Assembly: GCA_902592985.1 (NCBI GenBank)
Contig: CACJGR010000001.1
Span: 62,001-126,000 of the forward strand
Length of the DNA: 64,000 nt
Direction of reading: 5' to 3'
Source of the DNA: an uncultured Pelagibacteraceae bacterium
GTDB taxonomy: Bacteria; Pseudomonadota; Alphaproteobacteria; Pelagibacterales; Pelagibacteraceae
Below, in pieces: positions 1 to 9,063 of this stretch. The notes under the pieces were generated by a model, which saw nothing but the letters and a program-made list of their open reading frames with translations, ran no database searches and had not been told where the DNA came from. The translations under genes and the position numbers were made by a program. Positions within the stretch are counted from its first letter, which is position 1, and every line of letters begins with the position of its first letter.

Positions 1-963
1 AATACTTAATTTATTCTTTTTTAATAAGTTATGCTCAGCCGCATATCTATTAATGACTCTTGTTAAAGCACTTCTAAAGCCAAGTAAATGAGTTCCACCA
101 TCTCTTTGAAATATATTATTTGTATAAGGATAAACATCTTCGCTATATCCAGCATTCCATTTTAATGAACATTCTAATTCTATATTATTTTTTTTTCCTT
201 CTATATAAATAGGTTTTCTAAATAAATCATTTCCATTTTTATTTTGTAATTTTTCCCTTTTATGATCCAAAAAATCTACAAATTCAATAATACCTCCATC
301 AAATTTAAATTCTGTTTTTTTAGATTTTTTTTGCACTAAATCATTAATAGAAATTTTTATTCCTTTATTTAAAAAAGCAAGCTCTCTCATCCTTTTTTGA
401 ATTATATTTGAGCTAAATTTAGTTGAAGAAAATATTTTTTTTGATGGTAAAAAATTTATTTTAGTTCCTGAATTTTTAGATTTACCAATAACTTTTAATG
501 GTGCTTTTGCAGCTCCATTTATAAATTCTATAAAATATTTTTTTCCATCTCTATCTATCTCTAGTTCTAATTTTTCTGAAAGAGCATTTACTACAGAAAC
601 TCCTACTCCATGTAAGCCTCCCGAAACTTTATAAGAGTCGTGATCAAATTTACCTCCAGAATGAAGTTGGGTCATAATTACTTCGGCTGCAGATTTTTTT
701 TCACCTTTATGAATATCAACGGGTATTCCTCTCCCATCATCTCTCACTGTAATAGTTTCATCTGAATTAATATCAATCTCAATATTCTTACAATATCCTG
801 CTAGAGCTTCATCAATAGAATTATCTACAACTTCATAAACCATATGATGTAAACCAGTACCATCATCCGTATCACCGATATACATGCCTGGTCTTTTTCT
901 AACCGCCTCTAAACCTTTTAAAACTTTAATTGAATCAGCTTTATATGTATTTTTACTTGTCAT
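1..963 (-). CDS. gyrB: DNA gyrase subunit B (5' part, cut by window start)
   Basis: This is the ATPase subunit of DNA gyrase, which introduces negative supercoils and works with GyrA. The visible 321 residues start at the ATG complementary to 961-963 and run off the left edge. GHKL ATPase motifs are clear: RKRPGMYIG near residues 22-30, EVVDNSIDEA near 44-53 with the Mg-binding Asn, DDGRGIP near 75-81, and GGLHGVGVSVVNALS near 115-129. The transducer domain follows, and the last visible residues (KLSI) match the family just before the conserved GEDVREGL region. A tRNA-Ser gene lies upstream on the same strand with a 188-nt gap. Confidence 0.97.
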   Translation of the reverse strand, partial: MTSKNTYKADSIKVLKGLEAVRKRPGMYIGDTDDGTGLHHMVYEVVDNSIDEALAGYCKNIEIDINSDETITVRDDGRGIPVDIHKGEKKSAAEVIMTQLHSGGKFDHDSYKVSGGLHGVGVSVVNALSEKLELEIDRDGKKYFIEFINGAAKAPLKVIGKSKNSGTKINFLPSKKIFSSTKFSSNIIQKRMRELAFLNKGIKISINDLVQKKSKKTEFKFDGGIIEFVDFLDHKREKLQNKNGNDLFRKPIYIEGKKNNIELECSLKWNAGYSEDVYPYTNNIFQRDGGTHLLGFRSALTRVINRYAAEHNLLKKNKLSI

Positions 964-1151
964 TTTTATTTTTTTGGAAAAATTTATTGTACCATTTTTA
1001 ATCTATTAAATGAAATTTGATAAAAGTATAGTGCTAAAAAAGGATTGATAGTTAATAATAATCTAAGCTTTTTAATTTTAATTTTCTATTTTTTCTTTTT
1101 AATAAAAAAAACATGATTTTTGGTCACTAATGATACAAAAAATTAAGTTAA

Positions 1152-1239
1152 TGGCGGAGAGAGTGGGATTCGAACCCACGATACCCAAAAGTATACACGC
1201 TTTCCAAGCGTGCGCCTTAAACCACTCGGCCACCTCTCC
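1152..1239 (-). tRNA. tRNA-Ser (anticodon GGA)
   Basis: The minus strand folds into a class II tRNA of 88 nt with encoded CCA. The acceptor GGAGAGG pairs with TCTCTCC (one G-T). The anticodon stem CACGC/GCGTG encloses loop TTGGAAA with anticodon GGA. There is a long variable arm (TATAC...GTATC) and a T arm GTGGG-TTCGAAT-CCCAC. Serine identity fits both the anticodon and the variable arm. It sits at the edge of the glycan island, between gyrB and the SGNH hydrolase gene. Confidence 0.97.
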
Positions 1240-1266
1240 AATTTCTTTTAGAAATTAATAGGATCA

Positions 1267-1272
1267 ATTATA
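1267..1272 (-). promoter_or_regulatory. Candidate -10 box for tRNA-Ser
   Basis: The minus strand reads a consensus TATAAT here, 27 nt before the tRNA 5' end, so transcription would start about 20 nt upstream of the mature tRNA. No good -35 hexamer is seen at 16-18 nt spacing. The call is tentative because the surrounding DNA is very AT-rich. Confidence 0.35.
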
Positions 1273-1391
1273 CGCGTTAGTAAACTTTCTCATAATTATA
1301 TTATAAAATAAATTAAATTGTTTGTGAAATTTTTTGTAGATTAAATTGACAAACAAATAGATTATAGACACCAACATAAATGTTCTTAAAC

Positions 1392-2477
1392 TTAACCTGT
1401 TAGGTTAATATTATTAATTATTTCAGATACACATTTGTAAAGTTTCTCATATCCTTTTTTATTAGGATGACCATCATTATAATAAAAAAAACTAATATCA
1501 TTTTCAAATTCACAATTATAATGTTTTTGAGTCAAACTACGAATAAACTTCTCACTATAAATTGAATAATAATTTTTTTTTTTATTAAAAATTTCATCCA
1601 TTGTTTGAATTTGTATAAAAATTATATTTTCACCATACTTATTCACTAAGTTCGTTATAGAATTAAAGTTTTTTATAATTTTCTCATTTTTTGACTTATA
1701 AAAATTATTTTGTAAATAATTTCTTGGAATTTTTATAATGTAAAGATTTGCAATTAAACTTTTTATTTTTCTTCTAATTTTTTTCCATGTAATTTTGTCC
1801 TCTTTTGTATCTCTAAAACTTTTTAATTGTTTTAAAAAAGATTCGGGATTCATATTTTTAATAGGAAAACCATAATAGCTTTCAAAACCTTTACACATTA
1901 AATAATTATTAAGACATTTAAAATTTTGTTCTGAAAAATTAAATGGATCTCTTTCAATATCGCCACTTGTATATAAAAATACTACCTTCTCTATATTGTA
2001 ATATTTATTAATATGTTTTTCCAATAATTCAAACTGTTGAGGTCCAGTACCAAAAATTCCACCATTTATTATTTGATAATTTCCAATTTTACCTTGAAAA
2101 TTATTTACCCAAGAGTGTGAACCTATACCCTCCGTAAATGAATCTCCCAAAAATAAAATTGAAGGTATTGATGGATATATATCTTTTTCCTGTACTAGCC
2201 CAAAATTATTAGTTTTAATTTCATAAGAATACTCTTTTAAAAACTTATTATTAATATCAAAAAATACTTCATGTCTAATAGAAGAATTTGGTTCATATTT
2301 AAAAAAGTTATTAACATTTTGAAAAATTTTTCCTTGTTGATAAAGTCTATATTGTTGTTGATGATACTTATAATAGAAAGGCTTTGGTAAACTATAACGA
2401 AATATAATTTCAAGTATAAAAAGTGTTATAAGTGTACTGAATATCACTAACCAAAAATTATAATTTATCTTTTTCAT
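1392..2477 (-). CDS. Membrane-anchored SGNH/GDSL hydrolase-like protein
   Basis: A 361-aa protein with one N-terminal membrane segment (about residues 8-29) and an extracytoplasmic SGNH-type domain. Block I is ILFLGDSFTEG with the candidate nucleophile Ser113. A block II-like NGGIFGTG follows, and the C-terminus carries DGHPNKKGY, giving the Asp335/His337 pair expected of block V. Such proteins commonly add or remove acyl groups on cell-surface polysaccharides, and the position at the start of a glycan gene cluster fits that role. The substrate cannot be told from sequence. It is divergent from the next gene with a 78-nt gap. Its strong A/T bias matches its neighbours. Confidence 0.75.
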   Translation of the reverse strand: MKKINYNFWLVIFSTLITLFILEIIFRYSLPKPFYYKYHQQQYRLYQQGKIFQNVNNFFKYEPNSSIRHEVFFDINNKFLKEYSYEIKTNNFGLVQEKDIYPSIPSILFLGDSFTEGIGSHSWVNNFQGKIGNYQIINGGIFGTGPQQFELLEKHINKYYNIEKVVFLYTSGDIERDPFNFSEQNFKCLNNYLMCKGFESYYGFPIKNMNPESFLKQLKSFRDTKEDKITWKKIRRKIKSLIANLYIIKIPRNYLQNNFYKSKNEKIIKNFNSITNLVNKYGENIIFIQIQTMDEIFNKKKNYYSIYSEKFIRSLTQKHYNCEFENDISFFYYNDGHPNKKGYEKLYKCVSEIINNINLTG

Positions 2478-2555
2478 TTGAGTATTTTTAAATATGATCT
2501 TTTAAGCATAATAATATTTATTTAAAAACAATTAAATTAATATAATAATTTAAGA

Positions 2556-4409
2556 ATGTTAAGAAATCTGCTTAATAAAATATTAATATTAATTCCAACT
2601 TTTTTTTCCATAATTTTGGTATCCATATCATGGAACTTAATTAAATTTAAATTTGAAAACCCGAATGAAATAATTGGCTATTATAGCTTATTCGAACATA
2701 GTTATCTAAATGATAATATCAGGTTTATCATTTTTATAACTATACCCTTGATAACATTCTTAGCTACTATTTTGTATCAAAGAAAAATAACTTTTCTAGA
2801 AATAAAAGAAAATTTTTTATTAATAAAAAAAAATAAAATTGAAAATAAAATATCAGTTATTTATTTATTCTTCTTTTTTTTCTTATTATCGATTTTTTTT
2901 CTATCTTCCGAATTTAATTCAAATCCAATTGATCTTTTTCACGAAGGACAAGCTTTAATGGGTAGTTTGAATTATCAACTAAAAGATCAATTATGGTCAG
3001 GTTCTTTTATAGTAACAAGTTTATTTGTTGATGTATTAAGTGCAAAAATAGCTTGGACAGTTTCCAATACACAATCTATTGGATCGTACAGAGTATATAT
3101 TTTTCTGATTACACAAATTACCACGTTGATAATTTTTATATTTTTGTTCTGTTTTTCTAATAGGCTAAATTTAAATAAAAATTTAAAAACACTAACATTT
3201 TTATCTTTATCTATTTTTTCTTTTTATCTAGTTCAAAACTACACTCTAGGATATAGAGAAATTCCTATATTTATTTTTTTAATTTTTGTTATGAATTTAT
3301 TAAATACAAATAAAATATCTTTTATTGACACAATAATTCTTGGTATATTACCATTATTTGCTCTTCTTTGGAGTCTGGATAGAGGTATTTTTTTAATTGC
3401 ATCATATTTACCGTTATCAATTTTATTAATCATTAATAATCGTTTTAAACAGTTGTTAGGTATTTTTTCAACAATATTATTATCTTTTGTTATATTTTTT
3501 TTTATAATCGGTGTTATTGAATTTAATAATTTCATTTTAAACTCTATTAATATTTTAAAATCTTCAGACTTATTAAATGGGTTAGTTCATCCTGCCCCAT
3601 TTACAAACGATCAGGAATCTTCAAGAGCTTCAAAAAGTTTAATAATAATTCTTTTAAATGGCTTTATTATCATTTCTATTTTTTTTGATAAAAAAATTAA
3701 TTTTGATAAAAATCACAAAATATTTTTAATTATTTTTTACTTTTTTGCAGTAATTTTTTACAAAGTAGGCGTTACTCGTTCAGACGGAGGACATATAAAA
3801 CAAGGAACGAGCTTTAACCTGATTTTATTAATTTATTTTATTTGTTACTATTGTTTTAGTTTTTTAAACAAAAAAGGTTTTTTAAACAAACTAAAAAATT
3901 TTCACTATAAACTTATTTATTTATTAATTTTGACTTTTTTTGTTTTTAAAAATATTCCAATTAATTTTTATAAAAATATTTATAACTTTAAAAATCGCTA
4001 TACCAATTATATTGAAGTGAATGATTATAATTATTTAAATTATGAAGAAATCAAATTAATAAATAAACTTAAAATTTTAATGAAAGATGAAAGTTGCTTT
4101 CAGATATTTACATATGAAACTGCAATTCAGTATTACCTAAAAAAGAAAACTTGCACTAATTTTTTTCATATAATGAATCTAGGACCCAAAAAAAATCAAT
4201 TACTTTTTATTAGTCAAATAAGCAGTAAGAAACCTAAATATTTTTTAACTGGAGGCACATATCAAACTATAGGAAATATGAAAGGACGTGATAATTTAGA
4301 ATTAACTCCAAAGGACAGATTTCCCTATATACATGAATATATAAAAGAAAATTACAAAATTTATGAAGAAATAGGCGAATGGAAAATTTTAATTCTTAAA
4401 CAAAAATAA
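2556..4409 (+). CDS. Large multi-pass membrane protein, possibly GT-C-like
   Basis: A 617-aa protein not recognised with certainty. About 12-13 hydrophobic segments fill residues 10-470, followed by a soluble C-terminal domain of about 140 residues. The third segment is followed by a loop containing DLFHEGQ (near residue 126). In topology and placement this recalls the acidic first-loop motif of GT-C glycosyltransferases such as the PMT/ArnT group, but no diagnostic motif is convincing. The surrounding glycan genes make a polyprenyl-linked sugar transferase or polymerase plausible. It ends 2 nt before the convergent gene at 4412. The poly-T/poly-A codon usage resembles that of its neighbours. 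Confidence 0.6.
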   Translation: MLRNLLNKILILIPTFFSIILVSISWNLIKFKFENPNEIIGYYSLFEHSYLNDNIRFIIFITIPLITFLATILYQRKITFLEIKENFLLIKKNKIENKISVIYLFFFFFLLSIFFLSSEFNSNPIDLFHEGQALMGSLNYQLKDQLWSGSFIVTSLFVDVLSAKIAWTVSNTQSIGSYRVYIFLITQITTLIIFIFLFCFSNRLNLNKNLKTLTFLSLSIFSFYLVQNYTLGYREIPIFIFLIFVMNLLNTNKISFIDTIILGILPLFALLWSLDRGIFLIASYLPLSILLIINNRFKQLLGIFSTILLSFVIFFFIIGVIEFNNFILNSINILKSSDLLNGLVHPAPFTNDQESSRASKSLIIILLNGFIIISIFFDKKINFDKNHKIFLIIFYFFAVIFYKVGVTRSDGGHIKQGTSFNLILLIYFICYYCFSFLNKKGFLNKLKNFHYKLIYLLILTFFVFKNIPINFYKNIYNFKNRYTNYIEVNDYNYLNYEEIKLINKLKILMKDESCFQIFTYETAIQYYLKKKTCTNFFHIMNLGPKKNQLLFISQISSKKPKYFLTGGTYQTIGNMKGRDNLELTPKDRFPYIHEYIKENYKIYEEIGEWKILILKQK

Positions 4410-4411
4410 TT

Positions 4412-5284
4412 TTACTTTTTATACAAATTTTTAAATTTGTTCATTTTTCTATTGATATTTTTTTTTTGCCTATCAAAAAATCTACTAATAATATTTTTTT
4501 GTTTGTCTCTTCTTGCTATAATAGGATAATTTTTTAAATGATTATAAGTTCTGTTTCCCTGTTTATCCATTGCCCATTCAGATTCATATGCTGATAAAAG
4601 TTTAGATCCAGCTTTTTTAACTATTAAAGATAAAACGCTTTGTGAATGTCGGTGTTGAATAAATTCTGGTACAGATTTTTCTATAAACTTTTTTTCATCA
4701 TCATCAATTAAATCAAATCTATTTCTAGTAATGTCATAATGTTGATTCATCATTTGTAGTGATTTTTTACATTTTCTTACAAAAAAAGAACCACCCCACA
4801 CTTGCGGACTTTTTACTATTGGGTCATCATTTTTTAAATTAAAAAATTTTATTAAGTCAGATTTTGTATATTGATACTCCATATAATTTGGATAATTAAA
4901 ATTATGATCTTTATTAAGATCTTTGTACTGAAAACCTAAAAATCCAGATGGTTCTTTTTTCAATATTTCTAAATATTCTAACAGTCTTTTTCTTCCTTCA
5001 AAATTAAAATGACATCCTACATCACACCAATGATATATATCTCCCTCATTTAGTTGAGATAAAACTTTTTTATGAAAATAAGTTTGCCATACCCAATAAC
5101 CATAACCTTTTTTTTTACCTAAACTTAGTAATGAATTAACATATTGCTTAAAATCTTCATTTAGATCATTTTCTCCAAACATAAAAACCTTGTCGTAGAT
5201 TTTCATTTTTTCTGCTTGTTCTTTAAATCTATTAGCTGATCTTTTCAAATCAGGACTATAAAATGTAGATAAATAAATTTTCAC
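4412..5284 (-). CDS. Putative glycosyltransferase (nucleotide-sugar transferase-like)
   Basis: A 290-aa soluble protein. It contains KKGYGYWVWQTYFHKK near residues 58-73, a signature shared by a group of putative glycosyltransferases of surface polysaccharide clusters. A GDIYHWCDVGCHFN stretch (about 81-94) follows, where the Asp-x-Gly could serve as a DXD-like metal/nucleotide motif. VWGGSFFVRK near 161-170 and HRHSQSVLSL near 212-221 are other conserved-looking blocks. It most likely transfers a sugar during surface glycan synthesis; donor and acceptor are unknown. It lies 15 nt downstream of the acetyltransferase gene on the same strand, so the two are probably co-transcribed. Confidence 0.65.
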   Translation of the reverse strand: MKIYLSTFYSPDLKRSANRFKEQAEKMKIYDKVFMFGENDLNEDFKQYVNSLLSLGKKKGYGYWVWQTYFHKKVLSQLNEGDIYHWCDVGCHFNFEGRKRLLEYLEILKKEPSGFLGFQYKDLNKDHNFNYPNYMEYQYTKSDLIKFFNLKNDDPIVKSPQVWGGSFFVRKCKKSLQMMNQHYDITRNRFDLIDDDEKKFIEKSVPEFIQHRHSQSVLSLIVKKAGSKLLSAYESEWAMDKQGNRTYNHLKNYPIIARRDKQKNIISRFFDRQKKNINRKMNKFKNLYKK

Positions 5285-5299
5285 TTGAAATATCTTTTA

Positions 5300-5980
5300 T
5301 TAAAAAATTTCCAAATCAAATTTATGTTTAATATTTTTTAAAAACTTGGCTGGGTTACCTACAACCACTTCATTTTTTTTTACATCTTTCGTTACTACTG
5401 CGCCTGCACCTATAAATGCACCCTCTTCTATATTAAGTTGTGGCATAACTGTTGCATTCAAACCAATAGTCACAAAATTTCCAATATTTACATTTCCGCC
5501 AACAACAGCGCCTGGCATAATGTGTACTCCATTTCCTACAATACAATCATGCTCAACTATACATCCAGTATTAAGAATTGTATATTCGCCAATGCTAGTA
5601 TTTTCTTGAACTATTGATTTAGGAAAAATTTGAACTCCCTTAGAAATTAATTTTTTATCACTAATATAAGAATGTTTGCTAATAATTTGTAATGGATTGA
5701 GTTTTTTTTCTAATTTTTTAGAAATTGAATATCTGGCAAGTCCATAGTGATTTCCAATACAAACAACAAAATAATCTGAATTTTTTATAAATTTATTTAG
5801 GTCTTTTTTTTTATTTGAAAAAAATGCATTTGTTAAAAACTTGGGTTTTTTTAAACCTGGATCAAATAAGTATTTAATAGTTAAGTTAGAACAATTATTT
5901 AAAAGAAGTCTTTTTTTTATAAGGTTGTATACAATTCCAGCCTTAAATTTTGCTCCCCAAAAAAAAACACTTTTTTTCAT
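5300..5980 (-). CDS. NeuD/PglD-type sugar O- or N-acyltransferase
   Basis: A 226-aa protein starting at MKKSVFFWGAKFKAG, where the N-terminal nucleotide/sugar-binding subdomain of the NeuD family begins. An in-frame ATG 36 nt further upstream exists but would add a non-homologous 12-residue tail. The C-terminal half is a left-handed beta-helix built from hexapeptide repeats (IGEYTILNTGCIVEHDCIVG, then GGNVNIGNFVTIG). It ends with GAGAVVTKDVKKNEVVVGNPAK, typical of trimeric acyl-CoA transferases. It should acetylate an amino- or nonulosonic sugar. It is divergent from the epimerase gene with 64 nt between starts. Confidence 0.8.
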   Translation of the reverse strand: MKKSVFFWGAKFKAGIVYNLIKKRLLLNNCSNLTIKYLFDPGLKKPKFLTNAFFSNKKKDLNKFIKNSDYFVVCIGNHYGLARYSISKKLEKKLNPLQIISKHSYISDKKLISKGVQIFPKSIVQENTSIGEYTILNTGCIVEHDCIVGNGVHIMPGAVVGGNVNIGNFVTIGLNATVMPQLNIEEGAFIGAGAVVTKDVKKNEVVVGNPAKFLKNIKHKFDLEIF

Positions 5981-6044
5981 TTTCTTATTATTAATTATAG
6001 TATATGGGACTATCAATATTAAAATATTTAATTATTCTATAATC

Positions 6045-7016
6045 ATGAAAAAATTATTAATCCTTGGGTCTGAAGGATATCTGGGAACAGTTCTAGTGCC
6101 TTTTTTATCGAAATATAATTATGAAATAGTTGGAGTAGATCAATGCTTTTTTGGAAAAAATAATAAAAATTCAAAAAAAATAAAGATAATCAAAAAAAAT
6201 TACAGTGATTTAAAGAAAGACTTTTTAGAAAAATTTGACTATGTAATTGATTTAGTAAATATTTCAAATGATCCTGCATCAGAATTGAATAGGAAATTCA
6301 CTTACAAAGTTAATTATTTAAATAAGCTTAATTTATACAAAAAATTAAGCAAATCTAAAAATTTAAAAAAGTATGTTTATATGTCTTCTTGTTCTGTTTA
6401 TGGAAATAATAAAAATTTAATTACAGAAAAAAGCCTACCAAAACCTATTTCACTATATTCAAAACTATGTCTCAAATATGAAAAATATTTAAAACTTAAA
6501 AAAAAAATTCCTTTTTCTATTTTAAGACTTGGTACATTATATGGTTGGTCCAAAAGAATGAGATACGATGTTGCAATTAACAAAATTATAAGAGATATGA
6601 TATTTTTAAAAAAAGTTGAGGTACTTGGTGGTAATCAACTTAGATTTTTTTGTTACAATAAGTTTGCATGTAAAATTATAGACTTAATTATAAAAGACAG
6701 TACTAATAGATATAAAAATAAAACATTAAATATAGGAGTGTTTAATACTAATATTATCAAACTTATAGATAGGATTTTAAAAATAATTAAAATTAAAAAT
6801 ATAAATGTAGTACATGAAAAACATACAATTGACAAAAGATCATACGAGGTTTCGTTAAAAACTGTAAAAAAAATGTTTTCAAATTTAAATTTGAAAAGTC
6901 TTGTAAAAAGTTCAATATATGAAACATATTTAAAGATTAAAAATGATAACAAACCTTTTGATAGAAAAAAAATAACTTTAAATATTTATAAAGATTATCT
7001 TAATTTAAAAAAATGA
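6045..7016 (+). CDS. NAD-dependent epimerase/dehydratase (extended SDR)
   Basis: A 323-aa protein with the Rossmann motif GSEGYLG (residues 8-14) after a short first strand. The start ATG at 6045 is chosen because upstream in-frame sequence is antisense to the acetyltransferase gene. Residues around DLVNISNDP and YMSSCSVYG match the family core. The usual YxxxK active site reads YSKLC, so the catalytic Lys appears to be Cys, which may mean altered chemistry. It overlaps the downstream aminotransferase by 4 nt (ATGA), implying coupled translation. The probable role is making a modified nucleotide sugar for the local glycan. Confidence 0.8.
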   Translation: MKKLLILGSEGYLGTVLVPFLSKYNYEIVGVDQCFFGKNNKNSKKIKIIKKNYSDLKKDFLEKFDYVIDLVNISNDPASELNRKFTYKVNYLNKLNLYKKLSKSKNLKKYVYMSSCSVYGNNKNLITEKSLPKPISLYSKLCLKYEKYLKLKKKIPFSILRLGTLYGWSKRMRYDVAINKIIRDMIFLKKVEVLGGNQLRFFCYNKFACKIIDLIIKDSTNRYKNKTLNIGVFNTNIIKLIDRILKIIKIKNINVVHEKHTIDKRSYEVSLKTVKKMFSNLNLKSLVKSSIYETYLKIKNDNKPFDRKKITLNIYKDYLNLKK

Positions 7017-8128
7017 TTGCATTTTATAAGCATAATTTAAAAAAGAAAAATTATTTAGAAAAAACAATTAAAAGTCCATATCTTACTTCAGGTCCTGCTT
7101 GTCAAGAAGTTGAAAATATTCTTTCAAAAAAATTCAATAAAAAACATGCATTATTAACAAACTCATGGACTAACGCAGTTATAGCTTTGTTGCTGGCATT
7201 AAAAATAAAAAAAAATGACGAAATAATATTGCCTGCATGTACTTTTGTAGCTTGTGCAAATGTAGTTGAAATGGTTGGGGCAAAAGTTGTATTTGCTGAT
7301 ATTGATAAAAATACTAAATTAATGGACATTAATGACTGTATAAAAAAAATTACAAAAAAAACTAAAGCTATAATGCCAGTTCATCTATATGGAAATTTAT
7401 TTCAAACTCACAAATTAAAAAAAAAAATAAAAAAAAATATTTTTATTATTGAAGACAGTGCTCATGCATTCTGTGGAGAATATAATAATAAAATTATTGG
7501 CTATTATTCAGATTTTTTAGTTTTTTCATTTTATGCAACAAAAAGTATAACTTGCGGCGAAGGTGGAGCAATAATTACAAATCATACAAAATACATTGAT
7601 AAAATTAGATCTTTATCAAATAATGGTATGACTAAACCTGCTTTTAAAAGATTTGAAAACAACAAATATAAACCCTGGGATGTGACTTCATTTGGCTTTA
7701 AAGCAAATTTAAGCGATATAAATGCATCTCTGCTTAAAAGTCAAATAATTGAATATTCAAAAACAGCTATAAAAAAAAGAAAAATATATAACGCTTACAA
7801 AAAAAAATTATCTTCAATTAAAGAAATTTTTTTTCCAGAAAATTTAAAAAATGTGAATAGAGATTATTATCTATTTCCAATAGGTGTAAAAAAAAATATA
7901 AGAAATAAACTTATAGAATTTCTGACTGTTCAAAAAATATTTGTCACTGTAAATTTTAAGTCTGTTACAAAGCTTTCATATTATCGGAATAAATATAAAA
8001 ATAAAAAGTGCTTTAATAGCGAAATTTGGGGTGACCAGACATTAAGTTTGCCATTTCACACAAAAATTAAAATAAGTGAAATTAATGAAGTTTATAAACA
8101 AATAAAACTTTTTTTTAAAAAAAATTAA
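7013..8128 (+). CDS. DegT/DnrJ/EryC1/StrS-family sugar aminotransferase
   Basis: A 371-aa PLP enzyme. It has the family layout: PYLTSGPACQEVENIL near residue 23, NSWTNAVIALLLAL near 52, DEIILPACTFVACAN, MPVHLYGN, and IIEDSAHAF with the cofactor-binding Asp. SFYATKSITCGEGG contains the Schiff-base Lys. These enzymes transaminate keto-sugar nucleotides to amino sugars. Translation is coupled to the epimerase by a 4-nt overlap, so the two probably act in sequence. The stop codon overlaps that of the convergent gene at 8125. Confidence 0.88.
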   Translation: MIAFYKHNLKKKNYLEKTIKSPYLTSGPACQEVENILSKKFNKKHALLTNSWTNAVIALLLALKIKKNDEIILPACTFVACANVVEMVGAKVVFADIDKNTKLMDINDCIKKITKKTKAIMPVHLYGNLFQTHKLKKKIKKNIFIIEDSAHAFCGEYNNKIIGYYSDFLVFSFYATKSITCGEGGAIITNHTKYIDKIRSLSNNGMTKPAFKRFENNKYKPWDVTSFGFKANLSDINASLLKSQIIEYSKTAIKKRKIYNAYKKKLSSIKEIFFPENLKNVNRDYYLFPIGVKKNIRNKLIEFLTVQKIFVTVNFKSVTKLSYYRNKYKNKKCFNSEIWGDQTLSLPFHTKIKISEINEVYKQIKLFFKKN

Positions 8129-8922
8129 TTATCTACAAAAATCCATGGCCATTCTAAATATTTAGTATTTTTTTTAAACCAAAAAGATAAATATCTTTCT
8201 GCTAAATAAGCATATAATCTTTGAGTATCATAACCTTTTAAATTTTTAAAACCAAAAATTTTTTCACATCTAAATAGCCATGGAAATAATGCGTTAAACC
8301 ACTGGTTTGTAACATCAGACTTTGCTATGAACATTATATGGGGATTATAATTAGTTGAGTTATTAATATAATATAAAAATTCTTCTCTATCATCTTTCTC
8401 TAAAAGATTTGCAGCTTTATTTAAAGTTCCATAACCATGATGCATATCAAAATGAAATTTCAAAGATTGTTTTTTTTCGTCAAAAAAAATTAATGGATCT
8501 CGAACTAAAGACTTAAAACCTCTTTTTAACATTTTTATCTTTTTTACTTTATTTACATTAATTGGATTACATATGATTGATTCATAATTATTCCATTCTT
8601 CAGGTGCCTTATCTAAAAAATGGTCTAAATAATTTGAATTATCAACATTTTCATTTAAAGAATCTTTTCTAATCCAAAATCTTCTTTTTTGACAAAATCC
8701 TATCCAATTTGAATCATTCAATATTAACTTGTTTTTCCAGTACCAATAATGAAATGTTAATTCTGAATAAAATTGTTCTTTAAAAAAAATATTATCTTGA
8801 TGATTGCATGTTATATAGTTTGTTGGCGGAGCATCTAATCCAACCCATCCAATATCATAGCTAGTTTTATGAAGAAAACTTACTTCTTTATTGGTCACGC
8901 AATACATTTTTAAATTTTCCAT
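8125..8922 (-). CDS. DUF4422-type putative glycosyltransferase
   Basis: A 265-aa protein matching the DUF4422 pattern: an N-terminal YCVTNKE strand, then SELTFHYWYWKN (about residues 55-66) and IGFCQKRRFW (about 74-83). Later come NPHIMFIAKSDV and a closing LFPWLFRCEK...AYLAERYLSFWF block. DUF4422 proteins are found in capsule and LPS clusters and are regarded as glycosyltransferases. Donor and acceptor are unknown. Its last codon overlaps the convergent aminotransferase gene. Confidence 0.75.
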   Translation of the reverse strand: MENLKMYCVTNKEVSFLHKTSYDIGWVGLDAPPTNYITCNHQDNIFFKEQFYSELTFHYWYWKNKLILNDSNWIGFCQKRRFWIRKDSLNENVDNSNYLDHFLDKAPEEWNNYESIICNPINVNKVKKIKMLKRGFKSLVRDPLIFFDEKKQSLKFHFDMHHGYGTLNKAANLLEKDDREEFLYYINNSTNYNPHIMFIAKSDVTNQWFNALFPWLFRCEKIFGFKNLKGYDTQRLYAYLAERYLSFWFKKNTKYLEWPWIFVDN

Positions 8923-9063
8923 ATATTTTTGATTTTAGTCTAAATTATTTTTAAATAAAATATTAACTTAATTGTATTTGATGGTAATTTGTAAAATAAT
9001 TTAAATAAATTTAAAGAAAATTGTTTGATTATCTTTAATTTAATCTAATGATTTAATTCAAAA

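Noticed and set aside
5841-6044. N-terminal extension of the epimerase
   Set aside because: It is antisense to the acetyltransferase gene, and the Rossmann strand starts right at the ATG at 6045.
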